Of a stretch of 64,000 bases of DNA, positions 17,336-26,705 are shown piece after piece (position 1 is the stretch's first letter; each line of letters begins with the position of its first letter). The DNA is from Bradyrhizobium sp. dw_411 (lineage in GTDB: Bacteria > Pseudomonadota > Alphaproteobacteria > Rhizobiales > Xanthobacteraceae): contig NZ_JAAVUY010000026.1 of NCBI RefSeq assembly GCF_018449695.1, positions 1 to 64,000 on the forward strand, given 5' to 3'. Made by a program: the position numbers and the translations under genes. The notes under the pieces are model-generated. The model was given only the letters and a program-made list of their open reading frames with translations. It was not told the DNA's origin and did no database searches.

Positions 17336-18601
17336 ATGAGACGCGTGGTCGTCACGGGCCTCGGCATGGTGTCGCCACTCGGCTGTGGCGTCGAACCGAC
17401 ATGGAAGCGCATCCTCAACAGCGAGAGCGGCGCCAAGAAGATCGACACCTTCGACGTCTCGGATCTGACCAGCCAGATCGCCTGCGTGATTCCCCGCGGC
17501 GACGGCACCGGTGGCACCTTCGATCCCAACCAGTGGATGGAGCCGAAGGACCAGCGCAAGGTCGACGATTTCATCGTCTTCGCGATGTGCGCGGCGCGCC
17601 AGGCGCTCGACGATGCCAATTGGCATCCGGCCACCGAGGAAGATCAATGTGCCACCGGCACCATGATCGGTTCGGGGATCGGCGGTCTGTCCGGCATTGC
17701 CGATACCGCGCTGCTTCTGAAGGAGCGCGGCCCCCGCAAGGTGTCGCCATTCTTCATTCCCGGCCGCCTGATCAATCTCGCCTCGGGCTATGTGTCGATC
17801 GAGCACGGCCTCAAGGGTCCCAACCATGCGGTGGTGACCGCGTGTTCGACCGGCGCGCATGCGATCGGCGACGCTAGCCGGCTGATTGCGCTCGGCGATG
17901 CCGATGTGATGGTCGCGGGTGGAACCGAATCACCGATCTGCCGGCTGTCGATGGCAGGCTTTTGCGCGTCGCGCGCATTGTCGACGAACTTCAACGAAAC
18001 CCCGGAAAAAGCCTCGCGTCCGTACGACAGGGATCGCGACGGTTTTGTGATGGGAGAGGGCGCCGGCATCGTGGTGCTTGAGGAATACGAGCACGCCAAA
18101 AACCGCGGCGCGAAAATCTATGCGGAAGTGATCGGCTACGGATTATCCGGCGATGCCTATCACATTACGTCGCCGTCGCCGAATGGCGATGGCGCCTTCC
18201 GCAGCATGAGCGCCGCGATGAAGCGCGCCGGAATTACCTCTTCCGATATCGATTATATCAACGCGCACGGAACCTCGACGCAGGTCGGTGACGAAATCGA
18301 ACTCGGCGCGGTGGAGCGGCTATTGGGCAATGCCGCTTCCAGGGTTTCGATGTCGTCGACAAAATCGTCCACCGGGCATCTGCTCGGGGCTGCGGGCGCG
18401 ATCGAGGCGATCTTCAGCATCCTGGCGATTCGCGACAATATCGCGCCGCCGACCATCAATCTGGAAAACCCGTCGGTGCAAACGGCGATCGATCTCGTGC
18501 CGCAAACAGCGCGCAAGCGTGAAATCAACGTCGCACTATCGAATTCATTTGGCTTCGGCGGTACCAACGCATCCGTGATCATGCAGCGCGTGGTCAACTG
18601 A
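17336..18601 (+). CDS. fabF: 3-oxoacyl-ACP synthase II
   Basis: 421 aa condensing enzyme of fatty acid elongation. Catalytic triad Cys170 (VTACSTGAH), His311 (NAHGTSTQ) and His348 (SSTGHLLGAAG) present. Start chosen at the ATG at 17336 because GGAG lies 8 bases upstream and MRRVVVTG is the conserved start; an ATG at 17330 (adding two residues) is possible. Follows acpP in the fab operon. Confidence 0.96.
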   Translation: MRRVVVTGLGMVSPLGCGVEPTWKRILNSESGAKKIDTFDVSDLTSQIACVIPRGDGTGGTFDPNQWMEPKDQRKVDDFIVFAMCAARQALDDANWHPATEEDQCATGTMIGSGIGGLSGIADTALLLKERGPRKVSPFFIPGRLINLASGYVSIEHGLKGPNHAVVTACSTGAHAIGDASRLIALGDADVMVAGGTESPICRLSMAGFCASRALSTNFNETPEKASRPYDRDRDGFVMGEGAGIVVLEEYEHAKNRGAKIYAEVIGYGLSGDAYHITSPSPNGDGAFRSMSAAMKRAGITSSDIDYINAHGTSTQVGDEIELGAVERLLGNAASRVSMSSTKSSTGHLLGAAGAIEAIFSILAIRDNIAPPTINLENPSVQTAIDLVPQTARKREINVALSNSFGFGGTNASVIMQRVVN

Positions 18602-18726
18602 CGCGCTTATCAAGAAGAGTCCACCGTTTCGCCGCATTCGGTGATAAATCCTAGATGTGGGTGGAGACGACCGGCCGATGCGAGAGTTTTGGCCGCGATT
18701 GAACCGACAGGATTCAGGTTGCATCG

Positions 18727-19989
18727 ATGAGTGAACGGCCACCCATTTCGCCCCGGAGCCCGCGTGCCGCGCTGGAGCCCGAGCAGGTTCCGCCGCCGCC
18801 AAAGCGGTCCGAGCGCGCCCGCAATCCATTTGTCATCGTCGGCAATGCCATCATCACCATCGTACTGGTTCTGATGCTCGGCGGCGGCGGCGCCTACATT
18901 TACGGCAAGCAGAAAATCGAGGCGCCGGGTCCGCTGCCGGAAGACAAGGTCGTGAATATTCCGGCGCGCGCGGGCATGACCGATATTGCCGATATCCTGC
19001 AGCGTGAAGGCGTGATCGACAATAATCGCTGGGCCTTCATCGGCAGTGTGTTCGCGCTCAAGGCCCGTTCCGAACTCAAGCCCGGCGAATATTCGTTTCA
19101 GAAGAACGCCAGCCTGCGCGACGTCATCGGCACCATCGTTGAAGGCAAGGTGGTTCAGCACGCCGTCACGATTCCCGAAGGCCTCACCTCCGAACAGATC
19201 GTGGCCCGGCTTTCCGACAATGATATTTTTGCCGGTTCGGTCCGCGAGATTCCGCGCGAAGGCACGCTGCTGCCGGAAACCTATAAATTCCCGCGCGGCA
19301 CCACGCGCGACCAGGTGATCGCCCGCATGCAGCAGGCGCAGAAACGCGTGCTGGCGGAAATCTGGGAACGCCGCAATCCGGAGATTCCGATCAAGTCACC
19401 CGAGCAATTGGTGACGCTGGCCTCGATCGTCGAAAAGGAAACCGGCAAGGCCGATGAACGCAGCCGCGTGGCTGCGGTATTCGTCAATCGCCTAAGGCAA
19501 AAAATAAAGCTGCAGTCCGATCCGACCATCATTTACGGGCTGGTCGGCGGCAAGGGCACGCTGGGACGGCCGATCAAGCGCAGCGAAATCCAGCAGCCGT
19601 CGCCTTACAATACCTATGTGGTCGACGGGCTTCCGCCCGGGCCGATCGCCAATCCCGGACGCGCCTCGCTGGAAGCAGCGGCCAATCCCGCGCGCACCCG
19701 CGATCTGTTCTTTGTCGCGGACGGTACCGGCGGTCATGCTTTCAGCGACACATACGACGTGCATGCGAAAAACGTAGCCAAATTGCGGACCATGGAAAAG
19801 CAGATCCAGAACGACACGGTCGAACCGGCGGATGATCCCGCGCCTGCAGCCGCGGCCAATACGCCGGCCGACACCAGTTCGACGGCCACGACGGCAAAGC
19901 CGCCGGCCGCCGCGAAAAAGCGCAGCGCCTCACCGCCCCGGCAGGGCGCCGCCCAATCGACGCCGACGCCCCCGGTGGTTCAGCAATAG
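18727..19989 (+). CDS. mltG: Endolytic peptidoglycan transglycosylase MltG
   Basis: 420 aa. Cytoplasmic Pro/Arg-rich N terminus (1-32), one membrane span (about 34-60), LysM-like segment and the YceG catalytic domain. The active-site Glu sits in LASIVEKETG (231-240), and the FVNRLR, SDPT and PSPYNTY elements follow. MltG cuts nascent glycan strands and helps set their length. From residue 360 the protein has a Pro/Ala/Thr-rich tail extending beyond the E. coli length. Located between fabF and yicC; E. coli has yceG near fabF-pabC as well. Confidence 0.94.
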   Translation: MSERPPISPRSPRAALEPEQVPPPPKRSERARNPFVIVGNAIITIVLVLMLGGGGAYIYGKQKIEAPGPLPEDKVVNIPARAGMTDIADILQREGVIDNNRWAFIGSVFALKARSELKPGEYSFQKNASLRDVIGTIVEGKVVQHAVTIPEGLTSEQIVARLSDNDIFAGSVREIPREGTLLPETYKFPRGTTRDQVIARMQQAQKRVLAEIWERRNPEIPIKSPEQLVTLASIVEKETGKADERSRVAAVFVNRLRQKIKLQSDPTIIYGLVGGKGTLGRPIKRSEIQQPSPYNTYVVDGLPPGPIANPGRASLEAAANPARTRDLFFVADGTGGHAFSDTYDVHAKNVAKLRTMEKQIQNDTVEPADDPAPAAAANTPADTSSTATTAKPPAAAKKRSASPPRQGAAQSTPTPPVVQQ

Positions 19990-20086
19990 CAAATGCGGTA
20001 TCCACTTTTACGCAAGACGCGCTAAGCTCGCGCCGTTGTTAGTTTGGCGAATCTCACGCCGTACCCTTTCCGGAGAATTTCACGCG

Positions 20087-20974
20087 ATGGCACTGTCGAG
20101 CATGACCGGCTTTGCCCGAAGCCACGGCGCCAGCGGCCCGTACACGTTCGAATGGGAATTGAAGTCGGTCAACGCCAAGGGCTTTGACCTGCGCATGCGG
20201 TTACCGCCGGGATGGGACGATCTCGAGGCCTTGGCCAAGAAACGCGCCGGCGAAGTGCTGTCGCGCGGCACGGTCTACGCCAATTTGAACGTCAAGCGCG
20301 CCAACGCGCTCTCTACCATTCGTATCAACGAGGATGTACTGGCGTCGATCGTCAGGGTTGCCGGCGTGCTCGCCGGCAAGATCGACGCGGTGGCGCCGAG
20401 CATCGATGGGCTGTTGTCGATCAAGGGTGTGATCGAGGTGGTCGAGCCGGAGAGCGATGAGGCCGAAGACAAGGCGGCCAAGGCTGCTGCGGCGACGGCG
20501 TTCGAAGCGGCGCTCGTTAATCTTGTCGAAATGCGCCGGCGCGAAGGCATCGCCCTCGGACAGATCCTCGCGCAGCGGATGGACGAGATCGAGAAGCTCG
20601 CGAAAAAGGCCGAGGCGGCGCCCGGCCGCAAGCCCGATGCAATCAGGGCACGGCTGGCCGAGCAGATTGCCGCCTTGCTTGAATCGTCGGATCGGTTCGA
20701 TCCCGACCGGCTCAATCAGGAAGCGATCATGATCGCGACCAAGGCCGATATCCGCGAAGAGCTCGACCGCATCGTCTCCCATATCGCGCAGGCCCGCGAG
20801 ATGATCGGCAAGGGCGGACCGGTCGGACGGCGGCTGGATTTCCTGGCGCAGGAATTCAACCGCGAGGTCAATACCTGCTGCTCCAAGTCGAACGATATCG
20901 AATTGACCAATACCGGACTTGAAATGAAGAACGTGGTGGAGCAATTCCGCGAACAGGTTCAGAATCTGGAGTGA
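20087..20974 (+). CDS. YicC family endoribonuclease
   Basis: 295 aa. MTGFAR near the start, the ELKSVNAKGFDLRMRLP segment, and the highly conserved C-terminal block (GKGGPVGRRLDFLAQEFNRE, TCCSKSNDIELTNTGLEMK) identify YicC/YloC. E. coli YicC was reported to be an endoribonuclease acting on small RNA; the molecular role in this group is not established. Start at the ATG at 20087; the frame open from 19832 overlaps mltG. Ends 3 bases before gmk, the usual yicC-gmk pair. Confidence 0.93.
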   Translation: MALSSMTGFARSHGASGPYTFEWELKSVNAKGFDLRMRLPPGWDDLEALAKKRAGEVLSRGTVYANLNVKRANALSTIRINEDVLASIVRVAGVLAGKIDAVAPSIDGLLSIKGVIEVVEPESDEAEDKAAKAAAATAFEAALVNLVEMRRREGIALGQILAQRMDEIEKLAKKAEAAPGRKPDAIRARLAEQIAALLESSDRFDPDRLNQEAIMIATKADIREELDRIVSHIAQAREMIGKGGPVGRRLDFLAQEFNREVNTCCSKSNDIELTNTGLEMKNVVEQFREQVQNLE

Positions 20975-20977
20975 CGC

Positions 20978-21637
20978 ATGGCGGCGGGCGGTCACGGTTT
21001 CGATGGAGTTGAGCGGCGCGGACTGATGTTCGTTTTGTCGTCGCCATCGGGGGCGGGAAAGACCACGTTGTCGCGGCTGTTGATTGAGCGGATGACCGGC
21101 CTGAAGATGTCGGTTTCGGCGACGACACGGCCGATGCGGCCCGGCGAAGTCGATGGTCGAGATTATTTCTTCATCGATAAGTCCCGCTTCGAACAAATGG
21201 TAAAGGGCGGCGAGTTGCTCGAATGGGCCACCGTGTTCGACAATCGCTACGGTACCCCGCGGGCGCCGGTCGAAGCCGCGCTGGCAGCGGGGCAGGATGT
21301 ACTGTTCGATATCGACTGGCAGGGCACCCAGCAATTACGGGAAAAAGCCCGGGCCGATGTCGTCAGCGTATTTATCCTGCCGCCGTCGGCTGGCGATCTG
21401 GAAAAGCGGCTCCATACCCGCGCGCAGGACAGTGACGCTGTCATTCGCGGGCGTATGAGCCGCGCGACCCATGAATTGAGCCATTGGGCGGAATACGATT
21501 ACATCGTCATCAATCATGACGTCGATGATGCCTTCGCCGAGGTGCAATCGATCCTGAAAGCCGAACGGCTCAAGCGCGAACGCCGCACCGGTTTGACGAC
21601 CTTCGTGCGCGAGTTGCAGCGGCAACTGGAAAAATAG
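20978..21637 (+). CDS. gmk: Guanylate kinase
   Basis: 219 aa, ATP-dependent phosphorylation of GMP to GDP. P-loop SSPSGAGKTTL (about 16-26), GMP-binding SATTRPMRPGEVDG and DYFF, and the lid region. There is a short N-terminal extension of about ten residues before the conserved core; MFVLSSPSGAGK could be a shorter start, but ATG 20978 fits tight spacing after yicC. Converges on the following minus-strand gene with 21 bases between stops. Confidence 0.96.
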   Translation: MAAGGHGFDGVERRGLMFVLSSPSGAGKTTLSRLLIERMTGLKMSVSATTRPMRPGEVDGRDYFFIDKSRFEQMVKGGELLEWATVFDNRYGTPRAPVEAALAAGQDVLFDIDWQGTQQLREKARADVVSVFILPPSAGDLEKRLHTRAQDSDAVIRGRMSRATHELSHWAEYDYIVINHDVDDAFAEVQSILKAERLKRERRTGLTTFVRELQRQLEK

Positions 21638-21658
21638 CAAACGTTGGCCTGCTCTGCG

Positions 21659-22558
21659 TTACGTCGGCGTTCGCCTCGATATCTGCGCGAAAAATTCCGT
21701 AGCCCTGTCGCCTCGGTTGAAACCGCGAGCAAAGCGGTTCGGTTCAGGATAACGCGACAGCACGATGCGATCGTCGTCGGTCGATTCCCAGACATGTCCG
21801 CGCCGGTTGCTGATCTCGCTGGGCAGCAGCCGTGGCGACCGGCCGAATTTGAACATCATCGTTCCGATGAAGCCGACCAGCGCCAGCACACCAGCCAGCG
21901 CGGCCAACTGCAACGGCAGCAAATAAAGCGGGGTTGCCGACGACACATCTGCCGTTACGAACGGGCCGGCCGCAAGGACGGATGTCGGCTCGCTTTGTGA
22001 AGCTGAGGTCACGCTGGCGCCGGGATCGCGCCTGACTGGGGATGGAGCGGCCTCGGGAGCCGAACTGTACGGATCCGGCCATCGGGTAGCGACCACCGAT
22101 CTCTGCATCAAGATCCCGGGCGTGAGAGCGCCTGACGCTGTCGCGTTGCCATTATCTTCCGGGCGAACGGCATCGGCCGATGATGCCGGAACGATGCCGC
22201 CGGCGCGGCTCGCCGGTTCGCTGCGGGTCTGCGCAGGCAATTCAGCGTGGGCATTCGCGACCGATTGCTGCATGGCGGCTTCGGCGTCCTGCGGAGGTGG
22301 CGGCTTCGTTAAGGTAGGAGAGTTGGCGGCTGCGGTTTGTGAACGCGGCGTGCGCTGGTCGGCAAGATACCAGCAATGACGCTTGGTGGAGCGCTCGACG
22401 CGGTAGTACCAGTGTGCGCCTTGCGGCGCTTGCCCCTTGGGACCGGCGAAACAATCATCGGCCGCTCCTGGCGCGCTGTGCGACACGGTTGTCAGGGGCG
22501 CGCTTGCGAGCAAGCTCGCAAAGATGGCTGACACGAATTTCGCGGTTCGGCTCGGCAT
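21659..22558 (-). CDS. Secreted/membrane hypothetical protein
   Basis: 299 aa, no family assigned. Signal peptide at 1-28 (ends HSA), then a compact region of about 45 residues with two Cys and the pattern GAHWYYRVERSTKRHCWYL, which recurs in uncharacterised Bradyrhizobium proteins. A long disordered Pro/Ser/Ala-rich linker follows, then one transmembrane helix near residues 207-235 (LYLLPLQLAALAGVLALVGF) and a short Arg-rich cytoplasmic tail. The layout suggests an envelope protein with an outward-facing aromatic/Cys module and an inner-membrane anchor. Confidence 0.75.
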   Translation of the reverse strand: MPSRTAKFVSAIFASLLASAPLTTVSHSAPGAADDCFAGPKGQAPQGAHWYYRVERSTKRHCWYLADQRTPRSQTAAANSPTLTKPPPPQDAEAAMQQSVANAHAELPAQTRSEPASRAGGIVPASSADAVRPEDNGNATASGALTPGILMQRSVVATRWPDPYSSAPEAAPSPVRRDPGASVTSASQSEPTSVLAAGPFVTADVSSATPLYLLPLQLAALAGVLALVGFIGTMMFKFGRSPRLLPSEISNRRGHVWESTDDDRIVLSRYPEPNRFARGFNRGDRATEFFAQISRRTPT

Positions 22559-22696
22559 GGGTATCTCCGGTGATGATACGGGACACTTCGCATGCTAAAT
22601 CTCGGCAAAAACTTGGGTCGTAATACGCCCCAATTTCGGACACCATGGGGCTAAATTCGGGCCTGCCTTGACCGTTCCAAGGCCGTTTCGGCCCAG

Positions 22697-22720
22697 ACGG
22701 CGGCTGATTGGAGCCGCCGT
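22697..22720. terminator. GC-rich hairpin downstream of the alcohol dehydrogenase gene
   Basis: 9-bp perfect stem ACGGCGGCT / AGCCGCCGT with loop GATTGG, 34 bases beyond the dehydrogenase stop codon on the minus strand. The U-run is weak, so termination is probable rather than certain. Confidence 0.45.
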
Positions 22721-22753
22721 TTCGCTACCGGTGGGGTAGCCGGACGCGCTGCG

Positions 22754-23812
22754 TCAGTTTTTCAGCACGATGCGCCCGACGACCTTTCCGGCCCGCAATT
22801 CGTCGATCCATTTCTGGACCTCGCCCATCGGCTCCTCTTTCATGGGCGTCGGCTTGATCTTGCCAGCCCGCGCCAGCGCCATGAGTTCGTGCGCCTCGGC
22901 GAGCGTTCCCACCATGAACCCCTCGATGGTCATGCGCTTGTAAATCCACTGCACCATCGGCAGGCTGAAATTACCGCCCATCAGCCCGGAGACCACGACC
23001 TTGCCGCCGCGCGCGAGAACGGCAACGGCAAACGCCATCGACTTCTCGTTGCCGGCAAAATCGACAACCTCGTCAAACCCGCCTTCGGTCTCCTTGATGA
23101 TGCGTTTGACCACATCGGCTTCAGAGGGATCGTAGGCCACCGCAGCGCCGTTCTGCAGCGCTGTCTCGCGTGCGGCGGAGCTCAAATCCGCCACCGCGAT
23201 ATTCTGCGTGAACATGGCCTTGGCGAAAGACAATCCCATCATGCCGACGCCGCCAAGGCCGATCAGCAGCAGATTGCGTTGCCGCGGCCGGTCGACCAGT
23301 CGCTTCAGCGCGCCATAGGCGGTGACGCCGGAACACATCAGGGTTGCCGCCTGATTGACCGGCAGCGAGCCGTAATCCAGCAAGTATTTTGCATCGGGCA
23401 CCAGCACATGGCTGGCGAAACCGCCGTCGATCGCGACGCCGAGAAAGCGTTGTTTGGCGCAGAGGTTTTCGTCGCCGTTGAGACAATCGCGGCATTGGCC
23501 GCAGCCGATCCAGGGGAATACGGCCTTCTTCGCGCCGATCAGATCCGCGGAAACATCGGGGCCGACTTCCTCGACGATCCCGGCGATCTCGTGCCCCAGG
23601 GTGAAAGGCAACGTCATGCCGCGCGTGGTATCGAGCTTCTTGCCGCCGCCGAGGTCGGCATAGCCGTCCTGGATATGCAGGTCGGAATGACACAGCCCGC
23701 AGCGCTCGATCCGGACCAGGACCTCTTTGCCTTGCGGCTTCGGCGTCTCGACGATGGTTTCGCACAACGGCGCATCGAATTTGACCAGGGATTGGCGACG
23801 CATCAGCGACAT
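22754..23812 (-). CDS. Zinc-dependent alcohol dehydrogenase
   Basis: 352 aa medium-chain dehydrogenase. Catalytic zinc ligands Cys38 (CGLCHSD) and His74-Glu75 (GHE); structural zinc Cys104, Cys107, Cys110 and Cys118; Rossmann loop GLGGVGMMGLS near 175. A bound NAD(P)+ oxidises a primary or secondary alcohol; substrate cannot be read from sequence. It starts 11 bases after rsmA on the same strand, so it may be read through from the lptF-rsmA operon even though the functions look unrelated. Confidence 0.9.
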   Translation of the reverse strand: MSLMRRQSLVKFDAPLCETIVETPKPQGKEVLVRIERCGLCHSDLHIQDGYADLGGGKKLDTTRGMTLPFTLGHEIAGIVEEVGPDVSADLIGAKKAVFPWIGCGQCRDCLNGDENLCAKQRFLGVAIDGGFASHVLVPDAKYLLDYGSLPVNQAATLMCSGVTAYGALKRLVDRPRQRNLLLIGLGGVGMMGLSFAKAMFTQNIAVADLSSAARETALQNGAAVAYDPSEADVVKRIIKETEGGFDEVVDFAGNEKSMAFAVAVLARGGKVVVSGLMGGNFSLPMVQWIYKRMTIEGFMVGTLAEAHELMALARAGKIKPTPMKEEPMGEVQKWIDELRAGKVVGRIVLKN

Positions 23813-23823
23813 GGCATCTCTCC

Positions 23824-24690
23824 TCAGGGCGTATCCGATTTTATGTTGCGTATATTGGTCAATTCACGGGCCATCGCAACAAAGCCGCTGACCGGTACGG
23901 TTTCGGCGCGTCGCGTCACATCGACATCGGCCGCGGCGGCCAATCGGGCCGGATCCACCGCCAGCGATTTGAGACTTTGCCGCAGCATTTTCCGTCGCTG
24001 GCCGAAGGCCGCGGCTGCGACCTGCTCCAGCGCCCGGCGATCGCACGGCTCCGGCGCGAGGCGGGGCACCAGCCGCACCACGGAGGAGGTGACCTTGGGC
24101 TGCGGCACGAAGGCGGCCGGCGAAATATCGAACAGGATTTTTGTCTCCGCGCGCCAGTTCGCGAGCACACCGAGGCGCCCATAGGCCTCGTCGTTCTCGC
24201 GCGCGACGATGCGTTCGGCGACTTCGCGCTGAAACATCAGCACCATCATGTCGTACCAGGGCGGCCATGGTTCGATCGACAGCCAGTCGATCAACAGTGC
24301 GGTCGCGATGTTGTAAGGCAGGTTGGCGACGATTTTCGCCCGCGCGCCGCCGAGCAGCGGCCGGGGATCGAAATGCTGCGCGTCGGCGCAAATGATCTCC
24401 AGCCGTCCCGGATATCGCCGTGAAATGTCCTGCAGTGCGCCCAGCGCGCGCTCGTCGCGTTCGATTGCGATCACGCGCCGTGCGCCCAACGCCAGCAACG
24501 CGCGGGTCAGTCCGCCGGGGCCGGGGCCGATCTCGATAACCACGGCATCTTCAAGAGGTCCCGCGGCGCGCGCGATCCGGGCGGTAAGGTTGAGATCGAG
24601 CAGGAAGTTCTGGCCGAGTGATTTGCGGGCCGACAGGGCATGCTGGCGAATGACCTCGCGTAGCGGCGGAAGGTCATCGATCGTGCTCAT
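23824..24690 (-). CDS. rsmA: 16S rRNA dimethyltransferase
   Basis: 288 aa (KsgA). Dimethylates two adenosines in the 3' terminal helix 45 loop of 16S rRNA. Motifs: KSLGQNFLLD (substrate/SAM entry), SAM loop IGPGPGGLTRALL near residue 55, NLPYNI catalytic motif near 120. Start at the ATG at 24690, which overlaps the pdxA stop by 4 bases (ATGA), indicating translational coupling. Classic pdxA-rsmA order. Confidence 0.96.
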   Translation of the reverse strand: MSTIDDLPPLREVIRQHALSARKSLGQNFLLDLNLTARIARAAGPLEDAVVIEIGPGPGGLTRALLALGARRVIAIERDERALGALQDISRRYPGRLEIICADAQHFDPRPLLGGARAKIVANLPYNIATALLIDWLSIEPWPPWYDMMVLMFQREVAERIVARENDEAYGRLGVLANWRAETKILFDISPAAFVPQPKVTSSVVRLVPRLAPEPCDRRALEQVAAAAFGQRRKMLRQSLKSLAVDPARLAAAADVDVTRRAETVPVSGFVAMARELTNIRNIKSDTP

Positions 24691-25691
24691 GCCGGCTGCG
24701 TCTGCGCCATACGGGCGGCCAGCCGCAACGCCGCGATCAGGCTCGACGGATCGGCCCTTCCGGTTCCGGCGATGTCGAAGGCGGTGCCGTGATCCGGCGA
24801 TGTTCGGATAAACGGCAGGCCGAGCGTCACATTGACCGCGTCCTCGAACGCCAGCGTCTTGACCGGGATCAGCGCCTGATCGTGATACATGCAGATCGCG
24901 CAATCATAGGTCTTGCGCGCAGCCTCGTGGAACATGGTGTCCGCCGGCAGCGGCCCCCTGATCTCGACGCCTTCGCGGCGCAGGATCTCGATCGCGGGTG
25001 CCACGATGGTCTTGTCCTCGGTGCCGAGCGATCCGTCCTCGCCGGCGTGCGGGTTGAGGCCGGATATCGCGAGGCGCGGGTTGGCGAGACCGAAACGGGT
25101 TTTCAAGGCTGCGACCACGATGCGGGCCGTCGTCACGATCAAATCGCTCGACAATTGTGCGATCGCGTCGCGCAGCGAAAGATGGATGGTCACGGGCACC
25201 ACGACGAGGGCAGGCGACCACAGCATCATGACGGGTTGCGGCGTGTGGCCGTTGGTTGCCGCGAGTTCGGCGAGATATTCGGTATGACCGGGATGCCGGA
25301 AACCGGCGCGATAGAGCACGCTCTTGGCGATCGGATTGGTGACCACCGCGCTCGCCTGTCCGGCGATGACGTCGCCGACCGCCTGGCGTATTGAAGCCAT
25401 GGCTGCGACGGCGCTGGTGTCGTCGGGGTGGCCCGGCCGGGCCGTGGCGCTATGGCCGGTGGCCACGACCGGCAACGCTTCGGCGAACGCGCCAGGGGCT
25501 TCCCCGGCGCTGACCTCGGCGAGTTCGAGCTTTAGTCCGAGCGCCTTTGCCCGGTTACTGACGGAAGAGCGGTCGCCGAGCAGATAGAAGGCCGGAAGTT
25601 TCAGCTCCTTGCGGCGCAGCCACGCCTCGATGGTGATGTCGAGCCCGATACCCGCGGGTTCGCCTGTCGTCAGCGCGAGGGGCTTTGCCAT
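24687..25691 (-). CDS. pdxA: 4-hydroxythreonine-4-phosphate dehydrogenase
   Basis: 334 aa. Oxidises 4-phosphohydroxythreonine in the DXP-dependent route to pyridoxal phosphate. GEPAGIG at the N terminus and the metal-binding histidines in HPGHTEYL, NPHAGEDG and MYHDQALIPVK are intact. Sits between the SurA-like gene (3 bases upstream) and rsmA (4-base overlap). Confidence 0.96.
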   Translation of the reverse strand: MAKPLALTTGEPAGIGLDITIEAWLRRKELKLPAFYLLGDRSSVSNRAKALGLKLELAEVSAGEAPGAFAEALPVVATGHSATARPGHPDDTSAVAAMASIRQAVGDVIAGQASAVVTNPIAKSVLYRAGFRHPGHTEYLAELAATNGHTPQPVMMLWSPALVVVPVTIHLSLRDAIAQLSSDLIVTTARIVVAALKTRFGLANPRLAISGLNPHAGEDGSLGTEDKTIVAPAIEILRREGVEIRGPLPADTMFHEAARKTYDCAICMYHDQALIPVKTLAFEDAVNVTLGLPFIRTSPDHGTAFDIAGTGRADPSSLIAALRLAARMAQTQPA

Positions 25692-25694
25692 ACG

Positions 25695-26642
25695 TCAACG
25701 GTATTCGATCATCGAAGCTCTGCGGCACTCCGCCAGATACGCCTTCGACTTTGCTTCGAATTTATCGGCGAACATCTTGTCGCGAATCTCTTTCTTTTTC
25801 GGCGTATCGACCTTGGTCGGATTTCTGCTGCACAGCGCAACCATCTCCACGCCCTGTTTGGTCACCTCGGGCGGGGTCAAATGACCGATCGGCGTGCCGT
25901 CCAGCACTTCGCGCAGCGACGGCGGGATGTCGGCCGAGGTCTTGGTCACCGCATCGCGGATCGCGGCATTCTGCATCGACTTGAAGAGGGCGTTCGCCTC
26001 GTCGCACGTCTGTATCCGGGTGCGCAGGGCTTCGGCCTCCTTGCGTCGGCCATCCATGGTGGCGGCATCGGATCCGCGCGGGACGATCAGAACGATCGGC
26101 TGCATCTTGTATTCGAAACCGTTGGCTTCCGGTTTCTCCTCGCCTTTGTCTTCGGACTTGGTCTTCTCTTCCACGTCCTTTTCGCTGACCTGAAGGCTTT
26201 CCTTGTAGCGGCCGCGGACGAGGTTGGTCCAAACCATCTCGACCTTCATGCGGGCCTTCAGGGTGTCGGCCCGAATACCTTGGCTTTCCAGGGATTTCGT
26301 CAATTGATCCGCCGAAATCCGCATCCGTGCGCTCATCGCAGCATAGCTCTGCTCGACATCCGCAGATGAAGGCTCGATGCCAAATTTCTTGCCTTCCTTG
26401 AGTTTTACCTTTTCGTCGATCAGTTCGTTAATCACCTGCTGCCGATCCGCCGGCTTGTGGGTGCTCAAGGTGATCAGCTTGCCGCGCTGTTCAATGTCGT
26501 AATTGGTGATGGGTTCGCCGTTGACCATCACGGCGACGGTTTGTGCGCGCGCCGGCGACCCGCTCCCGATCAGGATCAGGGCCGTGGCGCAACCCAGGAT
26601 GACGGCTGCAAGCCGGTCAGAGAATGTGGTCGTCATGATCAT
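25695..26642 (-). CDS. SurA-like periplasmic chaperone (SurA N-terminal domain)
   Basis: 315 aa. Signal peptide (about 1-35, cut near ARAQ), then a helical SurA_N-type chaperone domain (about 36-160, beginning VAVMVNGEPITNYDIEQR). The rest, 170-315, is positioned like a parvulin domain (LDGTPIGHLTPPEVTKQG) but does not show the full set of rotamase motifs. E. coli SurA is 428 aa with two parvulin domains, so this is a reduced version. Between lptD and pdxA, the same position surA holds in E. coli, which supports an outer-membrane-protein chaperone role including LptD delivery. Start could also be the Met two codons later. Confidence 0.85.
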   Translation of the reverse strand: MIMTTTFSDRLAAVILGCATALILIGSGSPARAQTVAVMVNGEPITNYDIEQRGKLITLSTHKPADRQQVINELIDEKVKLKEGKKFGIEPSSADVEQSYAAMSARMRISADQLTKSLESQGIRADTLKARMKVEMVWTNLVRGRYKESLQVSEKDVEEKTKSEDKGEEKPEANGFEYKMQPIVLIVPRGSDAATMDGRRKEAEALRTRIQTCDEANALFKSMQNAAIRDAVTKTSADIPPSLREVLDGTPIGHLTPPEVTKQGVEMVALCSRNPTKVDTPKKKEIRDKMFADKFEAKSKAYLAECRRASMIEYR

Positions 26643-26705
26643 ATGAACCGATGTTAACCGACCTAATTCGGTTGGAATGCGTCCACCGGGACGCGTGCCC
26701 GGTGC

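Noticed and set aside
20201..21334. 377-residue minus-strand open frame
   Set aside because: Antisense to yicC and gmk, which are well supported.
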